From NCBI GenBank assembly GCA_020736575.1, contig JAGPYM010000038.1, forward strand, positions 248,001 to 312,000: a stretch of DNA of 64,000 nt. Reading direction: 5' to 3'. The notes beneath the pieces are model-generated. The model saw only the letters and a list, made by a program, of their open reading frames with translations. It had not been told where the DNA came from and ran no database searches. How positions within the stretch are numbered: position 1 is the stretch's first letter; each line of letters begins with the position of its first letter. The stretch comes from Thelonectria olida. Its lineage: Eukaryota; Ascomycota; Sordariomycetes; Hypocreales; Nectriaceae. Positions 54,755 through 64,000 of the stretch are shown piece after piece. Made by a program: the position numbers and the translations under genes.

Positions 54755-55510
54755 CTTTGGAAATTCTTGACAGCTCCATGCAATCTTGGGGCAGTGGGTC
54801 TTCCTCCATCCGCAGAAGATCTCCCACCTAGGTTCATCTTTGCACCTTTTTTCTCGGTAGTGCAATCTTAAAACCATGGGTCTTCTTCTGTCCACAGACG
54901 ATCCCCCACTGAAGCCCATCTTTGCACGCTCTGTTCAATACAGCGCAATCTTGCGACCACAGGTCTTCTTCTGTCCGCAGAAGATCTCCCTCTAAGCTCA
55001 TCTTTGCACCTTCTTCCCAGTCCAGTACAATCTTGAACCCATGGGTCTTCTTCTAACTATAGAAGATCTCCCACTTGAGCTCATCTTTGCACCTTCTTCC
55101 TAGTCCAGTGCAATCTTGAGCCCGTGGGTCTTCTTTTTGTCCACAGAAGATCTCCCGCTGAAGCCCATCTTTGCACCTTCTCGCGAATCCATGCAATCTT
55201 GGGATCGCAGGTCTTCTTCTACCCGCAGAAGATCTCCCACCAAAGCTCATCTTTGCACCTTTCCTCTCAGTCCAGTGCAATCTTGAACTTATGGGTCTTC
55301 TTCCGTCCATAGAAGATCTCCCACTGAAGCCCACTTTTGCACGCTCTTTTCAACTCAGGTACAATCTTGAGTCCATGGGTCTTCTGTCCATGGTAGGTCT
55401 CCCACTTCAGTCCATCTTTGCACGTTCCTCACGCTCAGTGCAATCTTGGATCTGTGGGTCTCCTGTCTGTCCATGGTAGGTCTCCCATCCATGCCCATCT
55501 TTGCACGTTT
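54755..55510 (-). repeat. Tandem repeat of about 82-84 bp, nine to ten units, in the 3' untranslated region of copia copy 2
   Basis: The landmark catctttgca (one variant) recurs at about 54835, 54917, 54999, 55082, 55166, 55248, 55332, 55413 and 55496, spaced 81-84 bp. Each unit also has agatctccca and cagtgcaatcttg. Units are diverged from each other although the LTRs are identical, so the array is older than this insertion and travels with the element. The small repetitive peptides read across it are not separate genes. Confidence 0.9.
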
Positions 55511-58500
55511 TCACAATCGTCGTTCTTTGAGACCCAAAGCTTCCCGAAATAGTAAGAAGCGATCCTTCGGCAAAGCCTTCGTCAGCCCGTCAGCGACCTG
55601 CTTGCCTGTTGGAATGTACTGGAAGTCAACGATTCCATCATTGACCTTCTCCCTGCAGTAATGATGTTGAATATCAATATGCTTGGTTCTTGCATGGAAC
55701 TGGGGATTCTTCGACATTGCGATCGCTCCTTGGTTGTCCCCAAAGATCACAGTTGTCTTCAGTTCTGGGACCTCCCTGTACTCTTTCAACAGTTCCTGGA
55801 GAAGGCTTCGCAACCAGACTGCTTCCTTCGCTGCTCCCGTTTGCCCCATGTATTCTGCTTCACATGAGGACAGGGCAACAGTCCTTTGTCTCTTCGAGCT
55901 CCAGCTAATAGCGCCCGTGCCAAGGTTGAACACGTATCCAGACGTTGACTTTCGAGTCTCCAGATCTCCCGCCCAATCCGAGTCGGTGTAGCCGAGAAGA
56001 GGTTGCAGCTTTCCTTGGTACATCAGTTCCAGATTGTTGGATCCTTTGAGATATCGAAAGATACGCTTGACAGCGGTCTGATGTTCGTTGGTTGGGTTTC
56101 CCAGGTGTCGACTGCATAGAGAGACGGCAAAGGCAATGTCGGGTCTCGTCCCAAGCATGAGATACATCAGGGATCCAATCGCCTTCGCATACCACTGCTT
56201 GAGTTCATCGGTTGCCTTGTAGTCGGAGTCTGGTTCGCCGAATTTGCTTGTGGCAACTGGCGTGGCATTAGGGGCGCATTGATCCATTCCAAAGTCTCGA
56301 AGTATTTTCTCCAGGTACGTTGTCTGCGACAAGGAAATCGATCGGTTCGCCCTGTCTCTTCTCAAGGACATGCCTAGGTAATATTTGCATGGGCCCAGGT
56401 CTGTCATCTTGAACTTGTTGCACAGAGCTTGCTTGACTGCTACGATCTCGTCCTTGGAGGGTCCAGCAATAAGCAGATCGTCCACATACACCGCAATGAA
56501 CGTGTGACCTTTCACGAAGACCCCCAAGTCTGAAAGTAAAGGCTTGAACTCGAGTGTCTCGAGGAAGGTCGAGAGGGTCTCGTACCACACCCTTGGAGCT
56601 TGCTTCAGTCCATATAATGCTCTCAAGAGCTTACAGACTCTCCCACTTCCATCGTCGAATCCTTCGGGTTGTTCCACGTATATCTCCTCAGTTACGAGGC
56701 CATAGAGGAAGGCTGTCTTGACGTCCATTTGTTCCAGTTCCAAGTCGAGTGCCGCCGCGATGGCAAATATCATCTTGTAGCTCATCGGCTTGACAACAGA
56801 GGCGAAGGTTTCGTTGAAGTCAATTCCTTCCCTTTGCTCGAATCCTCTCACGACAAAGCGGGCTTTGTACCGCAGAACCTCCCCATTTTCCCCTCGTTTG
56901 AGCTTGAACACCCATTTGCCTCGAAGGGCCTTTCGTCCTGGTGGAAGCGTAACTAGGTTCCAGACACCATTCTCGATTAGAGATCCGTGTTCATCCTTCA
57001 GTCCTCTCCACCAGAGTCTTCCATGAGGACCCTGAGTGGCTTCCTTGAAGGTTCTTGGTTCTGACTGGTCGATGTCGCGAGCAACTAGGTACAATTGTCT
57101 TGCAATTGTTGCGAGGAAGGCGAAGTTTGTGCTGGCCAGTATGTATCTCGATGGCAGCTGTCCTCTGGTCGATCTCTCGGGCAGCCGAGACTCTGCGTGC
57201 CGTTCTGTTGCTTCCGGTGGCGCCTCGTGCTCATCTGTGGCAACATGGATACTCGACCTGGTTGACTCTTGGTCCAGATCCCATCCTGGATCTCCCACTG
57301 AGGACTCATCCGAGGTCGTCTCTCCACGGCCAATCTCCTCAGTTCCATTTGCCTCTCCTGACGCGATCGGAAGCGGCGACGGTTCTAGAATGACAGGATT
57401 TTCCACGCCGGTGTTCTGTTCTCTGTCTACCCGTCGTCGTTGCAATGGTCTCTGGTCACTCATCTGATGCGTGAGATTGTCGAGTGTTGGTTCGACACTT
57501 TTGATGTTTTCAGAGAAGACGACATTGTTAGACACAAAGACTCGCCCCCTTTCGTCAAGAAGAAAATAGTTCGTACTACCCTGATAGCCGAGAAGCTGAC
57601 AGGGAGTGCTCCTGGATTGCATCTTCTTTCGTTTAGAAGATGGAAGTAGAGCCCATCCTCGTGAGCCAAGGATTCGCAGGTGGCTGAGATCAGGAACATC
57701 TCCATACCAGGCTTGGTATGGAGTGGTGGAGATGCTCGCCGTGGGACAGAGATTTCGGACGTGGTTCACTGCCTTGAGGAAGTATGGCCACCATTTCAAA
57801 GCAAGTCCGGATTTGACCAGTGTGGGCGTGAGTTTTTCCATGATGATTCGATTGAGAACCTCTGCCAATCCGTTTTGTTCGTGTTGCTCTGTCGCTGTGT
57901 ACGAGAGATGAATTCCTCTGTCCCGGCAGAACATAATCAGGATGTGGCTTCGATTTTCTCCTCCTCGATCGAGATGAAGGAAATGGCATCGCCTTTCCGG
58001 TCTTTCGAACTGCTCCAACAGATGCTGGAAACATTCTTCGAACTCTGACTTTTCTTTGATTGGATATACCCAGGACATTTGAGTAAAGTCATCAATAAAG
58101 CAGGCCCAGTATCGGCTCCCGTCTACTCCCACTTCCGGGAAGGGGCCGGCAATGTCCGCATGAATACACTCCAGGGGGTAAGTTCCTTTCTTGATCGGTC
58201 GAACATGGGGGCATTCCTTGAGTTTGCCTTGCACGCAAGCTCCACATGGGTTTGATGTAGACTCGTCCGGTCGAATTCCAGTAGACATCTTCATCAGTCT
58301 CTTAATGTTTCTCTCTCCCAAGTGTGCGAGTCGTTCGTGCCAAAGATGCAGTCGAGGGTCTCCCACTGAAAAGGAGGCCAAAGCGGTTTGAAAGTGATCT
58401 TCCTCAGCTTCGTCGACCACATAGACGCCTGAGATCCTTGTTGCGGTGAGGACGACTTTTCCTTTGTTTGTGACCACTGCCTTCCCATTTCGGAAAAGAA

Positions 58501-59779
58501 CTTCTGCCCCATTCTTCTCCAGTGCTGACACGGACAGTAGGTTTGAGCATCCTTCCGGAACATACAGAGCGTTCTCGAGAGTGACATTCTGTGGCCCCTT
58601 GGGTCCTTGCACTCGGAGGGAGTATGTTCCACGTCCTCCTGGCATAACTGTTGCGTTTGCAATGCCATTGATTGGGAGTCCCTGGTACTTGTGAAGGACT
58701 GTAAAGTACGTAGACCGGCAGAAAATGTGTGAGGAGGCACCACTATCCAAGACATGGATCCGTTCGAGGGCCCGAGCTTGGGGGGATGCCTGAGATCCGG
58801 AAAGTCCGAATGACGAGCCAATTAATCCAAGGTGACCTTGGAAGTCATTTTGCCAAAGAGCCAGTCTCGCTTGATCAGGTTGGAGGTATGCAGGAGTCGC
58901 AGCCATAGCGGATTCCGGTTCATCATTCGTCTTCTCCTTTTCCTTCTCCCGTCTCTGCATTTTTCGTTGTCGTCTCTCGTGACCTGTCTTTTCATGCTCC
59001 CTTCTGAGTTCCGGGTGAAGTTTCCAGCAAGTTGACTTGTTGTGCCCTTTTCTTCCACAGTGTCCACAACCTAAGGTATCCTGGGCCACCATGGCTCTTT
59101 GAGCAATCCTTGCAGTGGCCCCTCTTTGTCTGTCCTCTTCTTGGGATGCGGCAAAGATAGCAGTTTCGAACGTAACGGCCTCATTGAGGATAACGTTGCG
59201 GTTGTTTGGATCTCGGATAGGAAGGATGTTATGGTTCTGATTGAAAGCAGTGAGGAAGACTTCATAGTCTGGACCAAGTCCGCAGAGGAACTTGTTGACA
59301 AAGTGTGGTTCCCCAATCTGGCAGATTTCATCCATCTCTAAGAGTTCCGCCCTTACTTGACGAAGCTTGTTTGCATATTCCATAACCGAACCACAAGAGT
59401 CAAGAGTGAGTTCTTGGTATCTTCGGTCGAGTTCTTGAAAGATGGCGCTTCCAACGGGGCGGTAACGGGTTTCGAGGTGACCAATCATGCCTTGGGCCGT
59501 TGGGATCCCCGTGGTGAACACTCGGGCGTTGTATCCGAGCCGACTTCGGATGGCGCCGCATGCTCGATCCTGACGGCTCCTCCAGGCCTCAATCTGTGTT
59601 GTGAGGTCGTTCCCTTCTGTTGGTGGTTGAGCGTTCCTGGTCAAAAGGTCTCCGTATCCGCACATGTCCAGGAGGTCCAGCATTTCTCTCTTCCAGGTCA
59701 GCCACTGGCTGGTTTGCTCCAGCTTTGGAATGGTGCTGGAATTGCTAACGAGGTTGAGCGATTCCTTTGAAAGTGACAT
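55511..59779 (-). CDS. Ty1/copia Gag-Pol polyprotein, intact
   Basis: An uninterrupted 1422-residue frame. Gag (about 1-230) ends in the knuckle CGHCGRKGHNKSTC (near 237-250). Protease motif VLDSGASSHIF near 340. GAG-pre-integrase LHLWHERLAHLGERN ... CGACVQGK near 480-520. Integrase Asp in HADIAGPF, Asp in LHLDRGGEN, Glu in NGLAEVLNRI. Reverse transcriptase from about 910 with MDVKTAFLYG and the catalytic YVDDLL. RNase H with YTDSDWAGD, SSCEAEYM and FGDNQGAI, then HIDIQHHYCREKV. All catalytic landmarks are present. Gag and Pol are one frame without a frameshift, as usual in plant, insect and fungal copia elements; how Gag excess is achieved is not evident. Confidence 0.96.
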   Translation of the reverse strand: MSLSKESLNLVSNSSTIPKLEQTSQWLTWKREMLDLLDMCGYGDLLTRNAQPPTEGNDLTTQIEAWRSRQDRACGAIRSRLGYNARVFTTGIPTAQGMIGHLETRYRPVGSAIFQELDRRYQELTLDSCGSVMEYANKLRQVRAELLEMDEICQIGEPHFVNKFLCGLGPDYEVFLTAFNQNHNILPIRDPNNRNVILNEAVTFETAIFAASQEEDRQRGATARIAQRAMVAQDTLGCGHCGRKGHNKSTCWKLHPELRREHEKTGHERRQRKMQRREKEKEKTNDEPESAMAATPAYLQPDQARLALWQNDFQGHLGLIGSSFGLSGSQASPQARALERIHVLDSGASSHIFCRSTYFTVLHKYQGLPINGIANATVMPGGRGTYSLRVQGPKGPQNVTLENALYVPEGCSNLLSVSALEKNGAEVLFRNGKAVVTNKGKVVLTATRISGVYVVDEAEEDHFQTALASFSVGDPRLHLWHERLAHLGERNIKRLMKMSTGIRPDESTSNPCGACVQGKLKECPHVRPIKKGTYPLECIHADIAGPFPEVGVDGSRYWACFIDDFTQMSWVYPIKEKSEFEECFQHLLEQFERPERRCHFLHLDRGGENRSHILIMFCRDRGIHLSYTATEQHEQNGLAEVLNRIIMEKLTPTLVKSGLALKWWPYFLKAVNHVRNLCPTASISTTPYQAWYGDVPDLSHLRILGSRGWALLPSSKRKKMQSRSTPCQLLGYQGSTNYFLLDERGRVFVSNNVVFSENIKSVEPTLDNLTHQMSDQRPLQRRRVDREQNTGVENPVILEPSPLPIASGEANGTEEIGRGETTSDESSVGDPGWDLDQESTRSSIHVATDEHEAPPEATERHAESRLPERSTRGQLPSRYILASTNFAFLATIARQLYLVARDIDQSEPRTFKEATQGPHGRLWWRGLKDEHGSLIENGVWNLVTLPPGRKALRGKWVFKLKRGENGEVLRYKARFVVRGFEQREGIDFNETFASVVKPMSYKMIFAIAAALDLELEQMDVKTAFLYGLVTEEIYVEQPEGFDDGSGRVCKLLRALYGLKQAPRVWYETLSTFLETLEFKPLLSDLGVFVKGHTFIAVYVDDLLIAGPSKDEIVAVKQALCNKFKMTDLGPCKYYLGMSLRRDRANRSISLSQTTYLEKILRDFGMDQCAPNATPVATSKFGEPDSDYKATDELKQWYAKAIGSLMYLMLGTRPDIAFAVSLCSRHLGNPTNEHQTAVKRIFRYLKGSNNLELMYQGKLQPLLGYTDSDWAGDLETRKSTSGYVFNLGTGAISWSSKRQRTVALSSCEAEYMGQTGAAKEAVWLRSLLQELLKEYREVPELKTTVIFGDNQGAIAMSKNPQFHARTKHIDIQHHYCREKVNDGIVDFQYIPTGKQVADGLTKALPKDRFLLFREALGLKERRL

Positions 59780-60486
59780 TGCGATTTTTCCGAGAGGCTG
59801 GTGATCGAGGTACAGTGGGGACAGACAGCTTTCGACAGGTTTTAGATCGAGGGTTTGGGAGTCTTCTTGTCTTCGTTAGGCGATCTCTGCTGCAAGAGTT
59901 TTTATTAGATCGGAGTCATCTGATTCGCGCTCCGAAGGAGTAAGATTGATAGTGTCACTCCCATTGTCTGGGGAGGGGGCAATAATCTGATTTCGACCAT
60001 CTGACACACCACTTCGGACGGTCTTGCATAATCTGAGTCAGCCTGAGTAGGCTGATTTTCCAGCCGTTGGCTGGCTCCACCTCGCAATGTGAACAAAAAT
60101 AACGGGACGTGACGTGTCCTCACGGGCGACTTTCGCGTGATACCGTTCATCTCGAGGTCAAGACTGGCAGACCGAGGGGCTGGTCAAGATCTGTCAGCTT
60201 ATCGGCCAGGCTGTGGTCTGAGAATCCCTCGGTGATTTGGGGCCGATGGTTAGAATTTGGTGTCTTGGACACAGTGGTTAAAGGCTCCTTCTCGAGATAT
60301 TTCTAGACATATCTTATCAGCTGATTTGCAAACTCTGCGAAAACCAAAGAAGGAGGTAGGTCCAGGTAAGCTGAATGTGCATGCGCAGTGAAAGGAAGTC
60401 TTTCGACTTCTTGTGCTGTCCAGGGAAAGTAAAATGGAAGACAGAAGACACTCAGCTTTTGCGGTTGGAGGAAGATGGTGCCCTCC

Positions 60487-60498
60487 GGGCTCATAACC
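60487..60498 (-). promoter_or_regulatory. Primer binding site of copia copy 2 (initiator tRNA-Met half-tRNA)
   Basis: Plus-strand gggctcataacc lies immediately inside the 5' LTR; on the element strand ggttatgagccc is complementary to the anticodon stem-loop of initiator tRNA-Met, not to a tRNA 3' end. This implies priming by a cut tRNA, as in Drosophila copia. Confidence 0.8.
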
Positions 60499-60631
60499 TG
60501 ATGAAACAAAAAGGGTTATGTGGTGATATTGAAAGGTCTAAGTTACATGTGTCTGTGAGGAGCACGGCTCACTAAATATCCACATCCCAGCCAGCAGCAG
60601 ATTGGACCATCTTAGTCATACGGTCTCAACA
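60499..60631 (-). repeat. 5' LTR of copia copy 2 (133 bp)
   Basis: Identical by eye to the 3' LTR; presumed promoter of the element, reading leftwards. Confidence 0.95.
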
Positions 60632-60934
60632 AGCCGAGATCAGACGCCATGGCAAAGTAAGCCACGGCGCCGACAAACAGGCCAATGGTGAAGAGATAGT
60701 GGAAGATCTTCTCTCCGTTGCGAGCCTTAAAGCTGAGGAGGTAATAGACAAGCTGGCATCGATCTAAGTTAGTTGTTCCCTCAGCTGGGGCAGAGGAATC
60801 GCGTACGAAGGACAGAGTGAAGACGGCGCACACGGCCCAGAGCCAGTCAGACCCTCCCCTGGTGAGGTGCGAGGCGCCACCCGGAGGGTTGACGTCGAGG
60901 GCCTTGTTGCGAGCGTATATGACGGCCATGGTGT

Positions 60935-63000
60935 AAGTTGTCTGATGCGATGGTCTTTAAGTGTCCAGGTCTGAGGCTGAGTAGCGATCAAAAGCGGGAG
61001 ATTTGTATCGTTGCACTTCTGATCCAAGCCACAGAGTTTGGTGAAGAACTCACAAAGTCTGAGGGAACGGAATACATCCGGCCTCTCTTATAAAGAAAAC
61101 CTTGCATCACCCCGTTGCCACCAGCACGGCATCTTTCTCTCAGAACCTCTTCCCTCAGCTCTCATCGACGCTGATTGGGCCGAGGAGAACCTTGGGCCGG
61201 AAACGCAAGCTTGAATGATGGACAACATTTCGTGATAGCCATGCGGGAAACGGCATCGATAGCTTCATGATGGTTGTGCGGAAGTGCCCATCCATCCCCA
61301 TCGCCGATGACGCGACAATATCCAATGAGCGAAAGAGGGCGAGGTAGCCGATATCACGGAGCCTGACGCCTGCCAATTAGAAGACGATCGAATACGTCAT
61401 GACGCCCGGTTTGAAGTTTGTAAACCAAGCCAAGCATGTTAGGTTGATGTTACTCTGATATCTGGCGGCCGGCCATTGGTTTCACGTCGCGATGTTCGGC
61501 AGGAGCTAAAGCTCCAGGGTAAATACGCTGCGAAGCTTGGAAACCTCACCACCAATACAGGCCAGGCAATGTCATGACATCGTAGCTGATGAGTGCCATG
61601 TTAAGTTACGTCAACGAAAATCCCAAAATCATAACCTATCACGACATTTGTCGCGCCAGACGCGGCACGTTCGGGACTCCCATTAAAAAAACAGTAGAGC
61701 CTTGGTTGGCAGCGGTTGGACTAGAACGAAGTGAACGCATTTTCCTTTTTGATCCCATTCCAAGATAAAATTTGTCACAGATCGATCGATAACCTCGCAT
61801 CTTTGGTCCGGCCAAGACCAGTCACGGGTTCCAAAAACCACGTGGGAATTAAGATACGTAAAGTGCACGTGTACTGTACTCAAACCCCTTCGCCGCTAGT
61901 TTTCTGTATCGTTTGCATCGTCGCCAGATATAGACGGCCGCTTTCAACATTCCCATCACGTAAGTGGCTTGTTGTATCTGCCACGCTGCCGTCTTTGCTG
62001 TCTCCCGTACATCCAGGTCTCCATCCGAGTGCTTCAACGTCTCCATCTTGGTGTGAAAACCCAATTTTTCAGTTCATGCGTCATCTGAGCACAAGCCTGG
62101 GCCTCTGATCCATCTTCTTGCCAAGTCAAGTTGATGATCAGGCGGCAGAGGGCGGCCCGCATTTCCTTGTCCTTGCTATTAGCTATTAAGCCACCAGCTT
62201 AAGGAGCTCCGTCTGTGCAATCATCAATTGCCGATGTCGAGGAATGCTTCCCTCCACGTTGGCAAGAAATAAGATGGCCGGCACGATAATCTTGGCCTGC
62301 GGGTGCACTCTCCGAGGCCACTCCGGGTTCTGGCCTTCCAATAAAATTTCGGATAAAGTTCAAAGCCTGCTCCTGGATCGCAAGGTGTCAAACAATTGGC
62401 TCCGCAGGGATCATTGATGGCACCAGTCAATTGATGAGAATTATCTAAAGAACAAAAGAAATTGAACAGCCATGTGTTCGGGCACAGCTATTTAAGCTCA
62501 TGTCGTAGGATTGGAGTCCTTGATGCGACAATCTGGATGTGAAACCGGATACACGGCTCCAAGGTATCGGCCGTGTTTCACATCGGGTCGCTCAAGCACA
62601 GTGGAACCTGGTGGTGATATGCGACACAAGGTCATCGTTCCGCGCCCCCCGGGACACTCGGACCATGTTAAGTTTGTCCTCTGCCTGACGCAAGCTTGTA
62701 GAGCTTGAAGAGTCCATTTCTTGCAAGAGCCCGTCAGACATAAAGCCGCCGACGTGGAGGCTCAGACTCCTCCATCTTGATTATCATCATTCATGTCCAC
62801 GGCTAATGTTTCTCTCCCTCGGTCCCTTTGCGATGGCAGTCCTCTGTGTCATCGCTGATGAGCTACACTATCCAATCAAGTTCAAGCTCCTCCAAGCAAA
62901 CCTTCTGAGATCGGGCTAGTCGCATCGATGAAGTGCTTGAGAGCCCAGAAAGCATGAAGTCGTAGCGCTGGGACAGAGGATGAGCATGTTCGCAGAGGAC
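60935..63000. other. 2 kb without a recognisable gene
   Basis: Begins with the promoter of the opsin-related gene. Beyond this only short frames were seen, none recognised (for example 61155-61376 on the minus strand). Confidence 0.45.
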
Positions 63001-63004
63001 TTTC

Positions 63005-63657
63005 ATGACTCAACGTGATACAACGGAAGCCTTCTTGCGGAGCCTCCTTCTAATTCCACTCACGACACATGATTTGACTCGCGTCCATCTTGTTAACGGC
63101 TTTCGCCATGCTATTCAATCTCCGCGAAAACGACAACCTAATAACCTCATGTCGGTCATCTGTTCCGCTAGGAACCCGGATGAGGACACAATCGAGGCCA
63201 AGATCTTTAGAACGGGACGAACAAGGGCAGTTGTTACCTACGCTTTAGCAGCCCAGGATAACACGTCTTGTTAACACAAGGCTCGACCGAGCTTGTCCAT
63301 CTCTACCAGAATCGTCTTCCCCAGCCACTTGTTGGCATCTCGGCGGAATTAATATTTGCGCGATTTGCGCGGGCTCTGTTTACCAATGAAATATTCCCCC
63401 TCTTTAGCGGTATGCATGAGTATGAAGTGCTCCTTTGCTACCCTGAGACGGGTCAACACTCAACTAAACGATTACGGGCGCCTGAAATTCGCGGAAAGCT
63501 CCTCTTGTTTGACAAGTACCCACGCAGTCGCAGCACCAGTCCTCGTAAAAGGACTAATGATCAGCTTTCACAAGGCGATGCAAGTGATGAGGTGGATTGC
63601 TTGGAAGAGAGGACAGGGAGAAGCGACGTTGATGGCCCGTCTGATGATGAGTCTTGA
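63005..63657 (+). CDS. Unrecognised fungal gene fragment, possibly two exons or a frameshifted gene
   Basis: Two overlapping frames: 63005-63274 (MTQRDTTEAFLRSLLLIPL) and 63268-63657, which reads AELIFARFARALFTNEIFPL, HEYEVLLCYPETG and then PRSRSTSPRKRTND with an acidic tail to a stop. The second frame has no ATG of its own before the recognisable part. The FARFARALF segment followed by an RSxSPxKR tail recalls C-terminal parts of fungal HNH-domain proteins, but no HNH motif is present and I would not assign the family. Confidence 0.3.
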
Positions 63658-64000
63658 ACGGCGTGGAAGACGGCGGAAACGCAGCTACGGCTTGCATGAA
63701 TCGCCTAGTTTCCACAGTTCAGCATCCACTGCCTCGTGTTCCGTCTCTCACGACCTACCGGACACGAGCACACAAGGGTCAACTGCCACGGACCCCCGAT
63801 CAGGCGGAGTGGTGCATGGCGATGAGGATGCTGGACATCCGCACAAGCGTCGTCATGTTGAAGCAGCAAATGGAATTGCTTTGGAGTCTTGAAATTTAAC
63901 GGAAGAGAGTGTGAATTGGGTGTATTATGATTTTCATGGGCGGGCGTTTGCATAGTGATGAGATTATATGGTTCAATAGATGATACCCAAGTCGAGTCAC

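Larger units (their letters stand above)
54508..60631 (-). mobile_element. Ty1/copia retrotransposon, complete (copy 2)
   Basis: 6.1 kb: two identical 133-bp LTRs, a half-tRNA primer binding site, an intact 1422-codon Gag-Pol frame, a long 3' untranslated region with tandem repeats, and a purine-rich tract next to the 3' LTR. Exact 5-bp target copies agccg flank it (54503-54507 and 60632-60636). All parts needed for movement are present, and identical LTRs mean a recent insertion. Confidence 0.95.
53783..60929 (-). pseudogene. Opsin-related membrane protein (HSP30/Mrh1/ORP-like), split by a copia element
   Basis: Exon 1 60807-60929 (MAVIYARNKALDVNPPGG, DWLWAVCAVFTLSF); exon 2 starts at 60752 (LVYYLLSFKARNGEKIFHYL), is broken at 60632/54507 by the retroelement and resumes to 54331; exon 3 54251-53783. 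With the element and one 5-bp target copy left out, all exons are in frame: 294 residues with seven hydrophobic helices and no other lesion. Helix 7 (GILDVLMLPVIGF) has Leu at the retinal-lysine position of bacteriorhodopsin, and the helix-3 proton-acceptor Asp is Phe (KYVFW), so this is the non-photoactive HSP30/Mrh1/Yro2 branch, stress-induced plasma-membrane proteins. In this copy the reading frame is interrupted in helix 2-3, so no full protein is expected. Confidence 0.9.

Noticed and set aside
55053..55334. Repetitive small protein frame on the minus strand
   Set aside because: It is a reading of the 82-84-bp tandem array in the copia 3' untranslated region; repeats change frame and there is no independent gene signal.
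53783..60929. Light-driven pump or photoreceptor function for the opsin-related gene
   Set aside because: The retinal-binding Lys position is Leu and the helix-3 Asp is replaced, so no Schiff base can form.
1..64000. CRISPR array, bacterial operons or organellar DNA
   Set aside because: The only tandem arrays lack repeat-spacer structure; genes have spliceosomal introns and nuclear fungal families.

Overview
The window looks like an accessory, repeat-rich segment of a filamentous ascomycete (Pezizomycotina) genome. The signs are short spliceosomal introns (50-70 bp, GT..AG), fungal-only families (DUF3433, DUF3435, Clr5, fungal STAND proteins, LaeA-like methyltransferase, FunK1-like kinase) and fungal types of mobile element (Tad1-like LINEs, Ty1/copia, a Hop/FAR1-type MULE, Tc1 and pogo remnants). 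No rRNA, tRNA or CRISPR was seen.

Layout, left to right. 1-4.0 kb: a Ty1/copia element on the minus strand that runs off the left edge; its LTR lies about 110 bp upstream of a beta-lactamase-fold hydrolase gene (4.1-5.3 kb). 5.4-8.6 kb: remnants of a Tc1 transposase, a LaeA-like methyltransferase and a fungal kinase-like gene. 9.2-13.0 kb: an intact large DUF3433 membrane protein. 13.5-15.4 kb: a broken transcription factor abutting a broken STAND/NLR-type gene. 15.4-17.7 kb: no recognisable gene. 17.7-21.8 kb: an unknown gene split by a 156-bp LINE tail, an epimerase fragment, an intact bZIP gene and a decayed GH10 xylanase. 22.6-25.1 kb: a Clr5 gene and an OTT_1508-type deaminase gene, each with one lesion. 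25.1-31.2 kb: a nearly complete LINE inserted beside a pogo-like remnant. 33.6-34.7 kb: an intact Hst3/Hst4-type sirtuin. 37.5-40.1 kb: an intact four-exon DUF3435 tyrosine recombinase with C2H2 fingers, the family of Starship 'captains'. 41.4-42.3 kb: a solo LTR and a secreted Kunitz-like protein. 44.2-47.8 kb: a gypsy gag relic and a second LINE with a large internal deletion. 48.9-52.6 kb: a complete MULE with 81-bp terminal inverted repeats. 53.8-60.9 kb: an opsin-related (HSP30/Mrh1-like) gene split by a complete copia element with identical LTRs. 61-64 kb: nothing firmly recognised.

The genes do not form an obvious pathway. The main theme is turnover by mobile elements: insertions with exact target duplications interrupt two host genes, several other genes carry single stop or frameshift lesions, and three or four element types still look complete. 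The DUF3435 gene raises the possibility that the part to its left is cargo of a Starship-type giant element; no element boundaries were proved. Many calls rest on family resemblance recognised by eye, without database searches.
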